Source: DASYAN01 sp036501345 (GTDB lineage: Bacteria; Chloroflexota; Ktedonobacteria; Ktedonobacterales; Ktedonobacteraceae). Taken from it: 14,626 bases of DNA. The stretch lies in assembly GCA_036501345.1 (NCBI GenBank), contig DASYAN010000200.1:1-14626 (forward strand), in the 5' to 3' direction. Below the pieces are notes generated by a model. It was given only the letters and a program-made list of their open reading frames with translations. It had not been told where the DNA came from and searched no databases. Positions 1-6,272 of the stretch are shown here, piece after piece. Numbering within the stretch: the first letter of the stretch is position 1; the number at the start of each line of letters is the position of its first letter. The position numbers and the translations under genes are program-made.

Positions 1-9
1 AGCCTGACT

Positions 10-1104
10 GTGGCAGCTGTACTAACCTTCGTTGAGGAAGCGGGGCAGCCCGACTCCTGGTACTCGATTATCTTGATTGCATTGGTCAACTGGCTAGCAG
101 TGAGAGGCGTGGTGTGGTTAATTGTGAATTCCACATTTGCCTCTATCTTTATCGGGCGTCGTGCCTGGTGGGCTATTCAACATCCGCGCTTGGCTTGGCG
201 TCTCCTGGATGCCATTGGGCATGAAGAGATTGTCATTGGTAGCATGCCTTCCCTTTCCGAAAGCATTGTATTACAGGATGGTACGACAATCATGAGCCCT
301 GATCTTGGAGCCAGTGGCATTCATATTGTTGGTGAGCTTCCTGCTGGTACCCAACTGCCGATGCTTGGTATGCCTGGTATGCTAGGTGGACCACAAAATG
401 CCACCCAGTCTCCCTTTAACACAACAGGCTTCTTCCCAGGGTCCGACACATTCACAGGCAATGGCTATAACGGTCAGCCTGCTATGAACTTCCCTCAAGC
501 GGGCCACAACGGTTTTATCAGCTCACAAAGTACTGATGAGCTACCACAAAGTTTTTCGCAACGCCCCTCCGAAGAGGAAGAACGCTTACGAGAGCAGCTC
601 GAAGCCGTATCACGTATACTGGATGACTGGATGCACTTCACCGAGGAAAAATGGCGCACTGTTAGCGATAGTCAGCTGGGATGGAAAGCCTTGCATGGTC
701 GCTGGAGCAACTGGGATGATATCTTCCAGGATGTCTATGCAGCCAGAACGTCAGATCCAATGGCAGAGGCTGCACAGTTGGCAGGTGATGCCACAGGACG
801 CCGCTTCGAAACATCTAAAGATAAAGGCTCTGCTGCTTCGGCTGTTGCCTGCTTTATGCGTGATATGCTAACTCTGCGTCGCGGCCTTGATATGACCCTA
901 CAAGTTTCTTCAGAACCTCGCACCGAGGGACACAATGCACGATTAGGCGGCAAGCCTTCACGAACACCACGCTTCAATAGTAGCAATAACGAGCCCACTA
1001 ATAGAGGTTCCTCGTTAAGGACATCCCCGGATACTCAGAAGCCACGTAACACTCTTATTCGTCGTCCAGCACCAATTTTTGTCGACGCTGATACGAACAA
1101 ATAG
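10..1104 (+). CDS. Membrane-anchored protein of unknown function, possibly 5'-partial
   Basis: I do not recognise a family. The 364 residues read from a GTG at base 10, but the frame is still open through the first nine bases and no ribosome binding site can be seen, so the true start may lie left of the window. Residues about 17-50 are hydrophobic and rich in Trp, Val, Ile and Leu, consistent with one membrane segment or a hairpin, followed by a basic and aromatic stretch (50-64). Residues about 112-185 are rich in Gly, Pro, Asn and Met and probably disordered. Residues about 185-300 are charged and Trp-rich and look helical. The C-terminus (300-364) is basic, polar and low in complexity. 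The gene stops at TAG and is followed by a short hairpin before the eno promoter. The membrane location is an inference from composition; the function is unknown. Confidence 0.72.
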   Translation: MAAVLTFVEEAGQPDSWYSIILIALVNWLAVRGVVWLIVNSTFASIFIGRRAWWAIQHPRLAWRLLDAIGHEEIVIGSMPSLSESIVLQDGTTIMSPDLGASGIHIVGELPAGTQLPMLGMPGMLGGPQNATQSPFNTTGFFPGSDTFTGNGYNGQPAMNFPQAGHNGFISSQSTDELPQSFSQRPSEEEERLREQLEAVSRILDDWMHFTEEKWRTVSDSQLGWKALHGRWSNWDDIFQDVYAARTSDPMAEAAQLAGDATGRRFETSKDKGSAASAVACFMRDMLTLRRGLDMTLQVSSEPRTEGHNARLGGKPSRTPRFNSSNNEPTNRGSSLRTSPDTQKPRNTLIRRPAPIFVDADTNK

Positions 1105-1146
1105 CATAGTCATGTCCATTAGCAACCACAAAGCGATTACTGCAAG

Positions 1147-1169
1147 CCGATCCCCTAAAAGGGGATCGG
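1147..1169 (+). terminator. 9-bp perfect hairpin after the first gene
   Basis: CCGATCCCC and GGGGATCGG pair perfectly around a five-base TAAAA loop, 42 bases after the stop of the first gene and 33 bases before the eno promoter. The position suits a transcription end, but no T-run follows, so it is not a classical intrinsic terminator. It may instead act as an mRNA 3'-end stabiliser. Confidence 0.35.
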
Positions 1170-1201
1170 GTCCCTGACAGACCACTTTCCCCCTATACGG
1201 A

Positions 1202-1210
1202 TGATATAAT
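1202..1210 (+). promoter_or_regulatory. Extended -10 promoter of eno
   Basis: TGATATAAT is a perfect TATAAT hexamer (1205-1210) with the TGn extension directly upstream. No good -35 lies 16-18 bases upstream; the nearest likeness, CTGACA at 1174, is too far away. Extended -10 promoters can work without a -35. The predicted start near 1217 would leave a leader of about 100 bases before eno. No riboswitch-like structure was recognised in that leader. Confidence 0.55.
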
Positions 1211-1318
1211 AACATTCGTTGGGTGAGCTACGCCCATTACAGATTCAAAAAGAACCATACATTTAGCCAAAGCACAATCAACCGATAGAGATATGGTTTC
1301 TACGGAGGATATAACTTC

Positions 1319-2647
1319 ATGCCAGATTTTACAAATGAACTGACAACTATTGAGGCCGTTACAGCCCGTGAGATCCTAGATTCGCGAGGCAATCCTACTA
1401 TTCAAGTTGAAGTACTCCTAATAGGAGGCGCACGCGGTGCCGCAGCTGTTCCCTCGGGAGCCTCGACAGGAGCACACGAGGCAGTAGAGCTGCGTGATGG
1501 TGATAAGAGACGTTATGGTGGCAAAGGTGTCCAGCAGGCTGTTACCAACGTCGAAAATGCCATCAGCGAAGCAATCGTTGGACTCGATGCTACTGATCAG
1601 GTACTGATTGACGAGACGATGATTGGCCTGGATGGAACCCCTAACAAGGCAAAGTTGGGTGCAAATGCCATCCTTGGTACATCTCTGGCTGTTGCTCGAG
1701 CTGCAGCCGAGGTTCTACAACAGCCACTGTACCGCTACCTGGGCGGAGTCTCTACTCGTATGCTACCCGTGCCAATGATGAATATTTTGAATGGCGGCAA
1801 ACACGCTGAAAACTCTACCGACTTCCAGGAGTATATGATCCTGCCAGTGGGTGCACAAACGTTTAGCGAGGCCGTGCGCATGGGGGCAGAGGTCTATCAG
1901 GGACTTAAGAAGGTACTCCACGATCGTAGGCTCAATACCACGGTCGGAGATGAGGGTGGGTTTGCTCCATCGCTCGGCTCTAACCGGGCTGCCTGGGAGG
2001 TTATCATCGCAGCAATCGAGGCTGCAGGCTATAAACCAGGAATCGATATTTTCCTTGGACTGGATGTGGCCTCTACCGAGCTGTACCAGAATGGTAAATA
2101 TGTATTGGCACGCGAGGGTCGCACACTCACTTCTGCCGAAATGGTCGATCTGTATGAGAAATGGATTGGTGAATACCCAATTATTAGTATTGAGGATGGT
2201 CTTGCCGAAGACGACTGGGAAGGCTGGTCGCTACTACGCAAACGTCTGGGCCATCGTTTGCAACTGGTTGGTGATGATCTCTTCGTGACCAATACTACGC
2301 GATTGAAACGTGGTGTCCAAGAGCAATCTGCTAACTCTATCTTAATCAAACTCAACCAGATTGGCTCGCTGACCGAGACCCTGAGCGCTATCGAGATGGC
2401 CAAACGTGCCAATTTCACGGCAGTGATCTCACATCGTTCCGGCGAAACTGAGGATACGACTATCGCAGATCTTGTCGTTGCTACCAACGCTGGACAGATC
2501 AAGACTGGCGCACCCGCTCGCAGCGAACGTGTTGCCAAGTACAATCGTCTCCTGGCCATTGAAGATGAGCTTGGTGCAGAAACTGCGCGTTACGCAGGCT
2601 TTAGTGCCTTCTACAACGTTCCCAGCTTGTACGCTAAGGCGAAGTGA
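1319..2647 (+). CDS. eno: Enolase (phosphopyruvate hydratase)
   Basis: Enolase interconverts 2-phosphoglycerate and phosphoenolpyruvate in glycolysis and gluconeogenesis, as a cytoplasmic Mg-dependent enzyme. The 442 residues are slightly longer than the usual 420-430, with about 10 extra at the N-terminus. All key residues are visible by motif: the SGASTG mobile loop (46-51), His162 and Glu171 in the NGGKHAEN...QEYM segment, catalytic Glu212 in GDEGG, metal ligands Asp249, Glu292 (SIEDGLAEDDW) and Asp319 (GDD), catalytic Lys344 (LIKLNQIG), the SHRSGETEDT loop from 371, and Lys395 in IKTGAPARSER. GGAGGA at 1304-1309 sits nine bases before the ATG and fixes the start. Tandem stops TGA-TAG end the frame. 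The hydrolase-like gene follows 15 bases later in the same direction, so the two are probably cotranscribed. Confidence 0.98.
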   Translation: MPDFTNELTTIEAVTAREILDSRGNPTIQVEVLLIGGARGAAAVPSGASTGAHEAVELRDGDKRRYGGKGVQQAVTNVENAISEAIVGLDATDQVLIDETMIGLDGTPNKAKLGANAILGTSLAVARAAAEVLQQPLYRYLGGVSTRMLPVPMMNILNGGKHAENSTDFQEYMILPVGAQTFSEAVRMGAEVYQGLKKVLHDRRLNTTVGDEGGFAPSLGSNRAAWEVIIAAIEAAGYKPGIDIFLGLDVASTELYQNGKYVLAREGRTLTSAEMVDLYEKWIGEYPIISIEDGLAEDDWEGWSLLRKRLGHRLQLVGDDLFVTNTTRLKRGVQEQSANSILIKLNQIGSLTETLSAIEMAKRANFTAVISHRSGETEDTTIADLVVATNAGQIKTGAPARSERVAKYNRLLAIEDELGAETARYAGFSAFYNVPSLYAKAK

Positions 2648-2662
2648 TAGAAGAGAGAATTT

Positions 2663-3538
2663 ATGACAAGCAAAACATCTAGCACTGCTGGCGTACTTGA
2701 GCGACGCACAGGACGTTCAGTTCACTATAATATTAGCTATACTGTGCAAGGCACAGAATATGGCACAGATGGCGCTATTGTGCTACTGCATGATATCCCA
2801 ACTGGGGCTTTTAGCTGGCAAGGCATTATAAGCCAACTCGCAGGATTAAAGCGGTCCGTTTATGCCATCGATATGCTCGGCTACGGACAATCTGATCATC
2901 CCTGGCCAGCAGATACCTCTGTTTGGGGTCATGCCGATGTGCTATCCTATTTGTTCAAAGATCTCAAACTCACCAATATCATTCTGGTCGGACATGGTCT
3001 GGGAGGTGGGGTAGCACAGATTCTGGCAACCCGACTTTACCACGAGCAGACCGCCGCATTAGTCCTAATCGATACTATTTGTTACCAGCACGCCTTTGCA
3101 GAGGACTGGCCTCTACCCGAGATGGAAAAGCGGCGCGACTTCGATGCTCCCAAGCAAACCGAGGTAGAGGATATGATCCGCGACCTACGTGCCACTCTTC
3201 CTAAAGCGATCGTCAATACCAAACGCTTCAAAGATGTCATCAATGACTACATCGAGCCATGGAATAGTGAGCAGGGCAAGGAAGTGCTCTTTCAGCACAT
3301 CCGTTTGCTTGTCCCTTATTATGTCAATGCCGTCTCTACTGACTTGCAGGTCTCAGGAAAACCAACGCTAATTATCTGGGGCGATAAGGATGAGCAGGCT
3401 CCGCTGAAGTATGCAGAACGTCTTCACCATGAGATTCCCGGCTCAGAACTGGTGATAGTTCCCAATGCAGGGCACCTAATCCTTTTTGATGCTCCTGATG
3501 CCGTCAGCAAAGCCCTGATTGATTTTATCAATGGCTGA
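2663..3538 (+). CDS. Alpha/beta-hydrolase-fold protein lacking the nucleophile Ser
   Basis: The 291 residues follow the alpha/beta hydrolase order: strand with oxyanion region VLLHDIPTG (40-48), then the MLGYGQSDHP turn (71-80), the nucleophile elbow ILVGHGLGGG (107-116), a lid region (about 145-215), the acid strand IIWGDKDEQAP (237-247) and the His loop PNAGHL (267-272). Family members normally carry Gly-x-Ser-x-Gly at the elbow. Here the position is Gly112 (codon GGT at 2996-2998), while the likely acid Asp243 and His271 remain. The usual HG of the oxyanion loop reads HD (43-44). The protein is therefore unlikely to be a normal esterase or lipase; it may be a pseudoenzyme or a binding protein. 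The fold call is firm, the function unknown. The ATG is preceded by a purine-rich AGAGAGA (2652-2658), a weak ribosome site suited to coupling with eno. Tandem stops TGA-TAA end the frame. Confidence 0.88.
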   Translation: MTSKTSSTAGVLERRTGRSVHYNISYTVQGTEYGTDGAIVLLHDIPTGAFSWQGIISQLAGLKRSVYAIDMLGYGQSDHPWPADTSVWGHADVLSYLFKDLKLTNIILVGHGLGGGVAQILATRLYHEQTAALVLIDTICYQHAFAEDWPLPEMEKRRDFDAPKQTEVEDMIRDLRATLPKAIVNTKRFKDVINDYIEPWNSEQGKEVLFQHIRLLVPYYVNAVSTDLQVSGKPTLIIWGDKDEQAPLKYAERLHHEIPGSELVIVPNAGHLILFDAPDAVSKALIDFING

Positions 3539-3614
3539 TAAGGTTATGTTTGCAGCACAACTATATTAGACTATTTTATCAGACCAGTTTTGATGAAGCT
3601 GACCGAAAGAAGGT

Positions 3615-3645
3615 GAGACCTGGAATAGGCTATATCCCAGGTCTC
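3615..3645 (+). terminator. Hairpin after the eno-hydrolase operon
   Basis: GAGACCTGG (3615-3623) and CCAGGTCTC (3637-3645) form a perfect 9-bp stem with a 13-base loop, followed by GATTT. It lies 76 bases after the hydrolase stop. The T-tract is short, so this is a moderate-quality terminator candidate. Confidence 0.45.
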
Positions 3646-3696
3646 GATTTCCCATCCATTTGCATTATAGGTGCGGTTCACATCTAAAAGTGTCGT

Positions 3697-3739
3697 GTTT
3701 CCCTGTGGAAACTACCAGTTTATGCGATAGATAGTTTCC
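3697..3739 (-). terminator. Alternative hairpins after the minus-strand secreted-protein gene
   Basis: GGAAACTA (3707-3714) can pair with TAGTTTCC (3732-3739) across a 17-base loop, or its GGAAAC can pair with GTTTCC (3697-3702) across a four-base loop. The two stems exclude each other. The cluster starts 11 bases beyond the stop of the minus-strand gene at 3751, so a role at the 3' end of that transcript is likely. No strong T-run is visible on the minus strand. Confidence 0.38.
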
Positions 3740-3750
3740 CAATTCCCTCA

Positions 3751-4458
3751 TTAATTACTAGTATGGCCGACGAAGAAGTCCCCTACTTGCACTATAGTAC
3801 CTGCGCTCACACCACTAAAGTCCAGCACTATTGTGTTAACGCCTGATTTGGAGGAGAATACAACTTGCAACTGGTTAGTCTGCAGTCCTACTGTGGGATT
3901 ACCGCCATTAAGCTTAAATTTAAGCTTTGTTGTATCCTGGTAGGTATGTATGGCAAAAGTAAACTTTTTGTTTGAGGGCAGACCAAGATTTGCAAAGTTC
4001 CAAGTGACTTTATCCTGGCTTGGATTATTCACTGTCATCTGATGAAATGTGCTCTGGGTTGGGACATCGGACTTTGATGGTCCCAGAGGATCAGGGCTAT
4101 TTCCCCCATTCGGTGACACTATATGATCGTAAGTTATACCACCTACAGTAAAGGTATGGCCATTTGGACCAAGATTAGGGCTCTGTATAGTAGCAAGGGA
4201 ACAGTTCAAACTAAACTTGGATGAAGTGCCAGAGCCTCCAAGATCCTTTAAGAGGTTAGGACCAAGACTAGAAGGAATGAAGATTTTCGTGCCTGCGCCA
4301 GGAGTGTTTTCTAATGCGCAGCTGGCGGGAACTTGAGGAGAGACCAATGGAGCGGCTCTGGTGGTAATGAGAGCTTCTCCAAAGAATGTTGCCATTGCAA
4401 CTACGAGCAAATTAAGAAATTGAAACGCCCATTTCTGAAGATTTGGTTTTTTTCCCAT
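3751..4458 (-). CDS. Secreted protein of unknown function
   Basis: I do not recognise a family. The 235 residues begin with a basic stretch (MGKKPNLQKW), a hydrophobic core (about 11-30) and Ala-rich residues near 34-37, which together look like a signal peptide with cleavage close to residue 36. The mature part is rich in Gly, Ser, Asn, Thr and Pro, has only two Cys (47 and 86, a possible disulfide), and ends in alternating hydrophobic and polar residues (about 150-232), as expected of a beta-sandwich. A purine-rich AAGGAAGGG ribosome site eight bases before the ATG supports the start. It lies downstream of, and reads in the same direction as, the chitinase, annealing-protein and aminotransferase-remnant genes, but 300 bases of repeats separate it from them, so it is probably transcribed alone. 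Export is inferred; the role is unknown. Confidence 0.75.
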   Translation of the reverse strand: MGKKPNLQKWAFQFLNLLVVAMATFFGEALITTRAAPLVSPQVPASCALENTPGAGTKIFIPSSLGPNLLKDLGGSGTSSKFSLNCSLATIQSPNLGPNGHTFTVGGITYDHIVSPNGGNSPDPLGPSKSDVPTQSTFHQMTVNNPSQDKVTWNFANLGLPSNKKFTFAIHTYQDTTKLKFKLNGGNPTVGLQTNQLQVVFSSKSGVNTIVLDFSGVSAGTIVQVGDFFVGHTSN

Positions 4459-4519
4459 TTGAATTCCCTTCCTTAAATGAAATGCAATGATCTGGCTTAT
4501 GCCAATTGTTCGTTAATTG

Positions 4520-4559
4520 ATCTCCTCTGCCAAGAATACTTAATTAAGAGGAGATTTTT
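4520..4559 (+). terminator. Terminator-like hairpin with T5 beside the repeat array
   Basis: ATCTCCTCT (4520-4528) and AGAGGAGAT (4547-4555) pair perfectly over an 18-base loop, and the right arm runs into TTTTT (4555-4559). This has terminator form on the plus strand, but no plus-strand gene ends nearby. It abuts the tandem repeat and may belong to the same mobile-element scar. Confidence 0.3.
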
Positions 4560-4623
4560 CTAGGGACAAAGAGGACATCTTGAGGGCAAAAGAGGACATC
4601 TTGAGGGCAAAAGAGGACATCAT
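4555..4623. repeat. Three-copy 21-base tandem array, IS21-end-like
   Basis: Units of 21 bases starting near 4561, 4582 and 4603 share the core GAGGACATC and the connector TTGAGGGCAAAA. The first unit differs slightly (GGGACAAA). The left edge TTTTTCTAGGGACAAA recurs almost exactly at 8196-8211. Several 20-odd-base repeats with a GGACA core at each end are a known trait of IS21-family insertion sequences, and these look like such an end. No transposase gene is present in the window, so this would be a solo end or relic. An alternative is a regulator-binding array, since it ends about 100 bases upstream of the secreted-protein gene. Confidence 0.6.
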
Positions 4624-4680
4624 CAGGAGAATAAGATAAGAAGAGAACCTCTACATTTTTTCCGGTTAGACACTCATGAA

Positions 4681-4737
4681 AGGGCATTTACCACCACAAA
4701 TGAAAAGAGTGCTCCATTTTCAGAGAGGAAATGCCCT
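4681..4737. repeat. 57-base imperfect palindrome
   Basis: Outer arms AGGGCATTT (4681-4689) and AAATGCCCT (4729-4737) match perfectly. Nested inside, TGAAAA (4701-4706) pairs with TTTTCA (4717-4722), with GAG and CTC adding to that inner stem. The palindrome lies between the tandem array and the aminotransferase remnant. It may be a mobile-element scar or a 3'-end structure for the minus-strand remnant. Confidence 0.4.
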
Positions 4738-4760
4738 CGACCAGCGTTACTCAGTACTGG

Positions 4761-5339
4761 TCAATCAGGGAGTGCCTGAATCACTTCTGTCCACCGTGCC
4801 TGAGCACGTTCAAGTGCTGGTAGCGAGGGGGTGAATTGCCGTTTTTCGTCTGTGAGTTGCAATGCTTCTGCCTGATCGAGCAAGTTCCAGAATGCAGCTT
4901 CACGTTCCTCTGGCGAGGCTGCATGCTCTGGCTCAAAGAGATGGCTCGTTGATAAGCGCAGACGGAGTACGAGAGATTCTTCATTGAACGCAGAGCCAGG
5001 AAGGGTGGCCATACCGCACTCCTCTAGCAAATAGCGTGCAAGATCCTGGCTGGTCCGAATACCTCTTTCCAGAAGTGCAGGACACCATGGAGAAAATTTG
5101 GGATAGAGGTAGAAGCCACCAGCCGGGCGTGGACAGGGAATACCAAGTTGCTGGAATGCCATCGTGTGGCAGGTAAGGACTCGTTTCTGATCAAAGTGGG
5201 CGTTTCCTCGATGAACCATCTGGAGAGGCTCATTGACCATCTTGCGCAGTATGGTCAGTCCACGACATCGATTTGTACTGTCCTCTCCAGTTACTAGACG
5301 CACCATTGAAGTCGAGAGAGATTGAAGGCAAAATCTCAC
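4761..5339 (-). pseudogene. C-terminal remnant of a class I/II PLP aminotransferase
   Basis: The 192 residues match only the last third of fold-type I aminotransferases: LGIPCPRPAGGFYLYPKFSP (65-84), then a segment like RGIRTSQDLARYLLEECGMATLPGS in which the LLEE..GMATLPGSAF turn is characteristic of the small domain. The large domain, including the PLP-binding Lys, is absent. Recognisable homology starts near residue 25-33; the first residues read as unrelated sequence. The GTG start lies directly after a TAA in the same frame, 10 bases behind the annealing-protein stop, with GGAGA five bases before it, so the fragment could still be translated as a second gene of that transcript. No internal stop or frameshift breaks the 192 codons, suggesting recent truncation or retained expression. 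As an aminotransferase it must be inactive. Confidence 0.75.
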
Positions 5340-5349
5340 TTACTTCTCC

Positions 5350-6135
5350 TCAAGACGCCTTGCTATTCTGTTTGGCTTCTTTGTATTCAGCAGTAAGCTC
5401 CCGAATTACCTTGCGAGCATCTACGAAGCTGAGGGCCGTTATATCCTGCGGCTCGGCTTTGCCCAGACGTTCATATAACTTGCGAATGCTACTTAGTTGC
5501 TGCTCGGTAACGCTGGTCCCTGTATCTTGTTCCTCGGGTGGCACTTCTTGAGCTGCTGGGCTATGTTGGCTATTAGGGGCAACAATGTTAGCACGAACAG
5601 TTGCAGAAGAGACGCTATGATTGCCATTGCTATTTACTGGCACAGCATTGCGGTTAACCGGGCTATCGACGATACGATGGGCTTCGTTCAGCTCATCTCC
5701 CGTAAATTGTGTACCATAACCTAAGCCTGCTAGAGCACGACCTATCGCGCCAGTTTCGGCTTTCTCCAGCCAATCACTAAAGGATGCTGCTTTCTCCATC
5801 TTCGTGCCAGTAGCGATGGCACCCTTGCCATCACTGACAGTGGCTTTGAAGATTACGAGGCCTTTAGCATATTTGACAACTTTCTCACTACGCCGTTTCT
5901 CGTTATTCCAAACAAAGATCTCCTCTTCAGTATCACGATCAAGGTCGAGATGAATGATCTCGGTCGCGATCGTGCCTTCTGGACAGAGAGAACGGAACCA
6001 GACTAGTCTCCACTGGACAGGGAGATAGTCCCTAACCGCTTGGTCCGATTTGATCTGGATGATATGTTCATTTGGGTTAAATGGACGCAGTTGTCGCAGT
6101 TCGTCACGAACCTGCTCATTGCTTTGATCATTCAT
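5350..6135 (-). CDS. Phage-type ssDNA-annealing-like (Rad52/Sak/ERF-like) recombination protein
   Basis: The 261 residues show a basic and aromatic beta-rich N-terminal part (YLPVQWRLVWF at 38-48, TEIIHLDLD near 58-66, KYAKGLVIFKATVSDGKG near 88-105) leading into the helix SDWLEKAETGAIGRALAGLG (120-139). An E-T-x-A-I-G-R-A-L segment followed by GYGT is typical of phage and accessory single-strand-annealing proteins related to Rad52 or ERF. After a Ser/Asn/Pro linker (about 155-207), the C-terminus VTEQQLSSIRKLYERLG...ARKVIREL resembles the small helical tail often found on phage recombination proteins. Such proteins pair complementary single strands. The ATG is preceded by AAGGAG at six bases and by a perfect consensus promoter about 35 bases upstream. 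No partner exonuclease or SSB is seen nearby. The gene is certain; the functional class is a motif-based inference and needs profile comparison. Confidence 0.6.
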   Translation of the reverse strand: MNDQSNEQVRDELRQLRPFNPNEHIIQIKSDQAVRDYLPVQWRLVWFRSLCPEGTIATEIIHLDLDRDTEEEIFVWNNEKRRSEKVVKYAKGLVIFKATVSDGKGAIATGTKMEKAASFSDWLEKAETGAIGRALAGLGYGTQFTGDELNEAHRIVDSPVNRNAVPVNSNGNHSVSSATVRANIVAPNSQHSPAAQEVPPEEQDTGTSVTEQQLSSIRKLYERLGKAEPQDITALSFVDARKVIRELTAEYKEAKQNSKAS

Positions 6136-6168
6136 CTCTCACTCCTTTTCGAAAATTTGTTCCAATCA

Positions 6169-6197
6169 ATTATAGAACTGGGCATCGCTTCTGTCAA
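6169..6197 (-). promoter_or_regulatory. Perfect consensus housekeeping promoter for the annealing-protein gene
   Basis: On the minus strand TTGACA (complement of 6192-6197) is followed after exactly 17 bases by TATAAT (complement of 6169-6174). Both hexamers are perfect consensus at the optimal spacing. Transcription should start near 6162, giving a leader of about 27 bases that contains the AAGGAG ribosome site. It is the only full-consensus promoter noticed in this window. Confidence 0.8.
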
Positions 6198-6272
6198 GTT
6201 TGATACATGCTTGGACATAAAGCTATTCTCTCTGAGGAGCAAGAAGGCGGTAACTTGGGAACGCCAATGCAT

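Noticed and set aside
735..998. 87-codon minus-strand frame inside the first gene
   Set aside because: Shadow of the sense frame; no start signal or family.
2029..2559. 176-codon minus-strand frame inside eno
   Set aside because: Lies fully within the clearly coding eno and encodes a Ser/Arg-rich composition typical of antisense shadows.
5273..5724. Plus-strand frames opposite the annealing gene and aminotransferase remnant
   Set aside because: Antisense to coding sequence with clear motifs; Cys/Ser/Leu-rich shadow composition.
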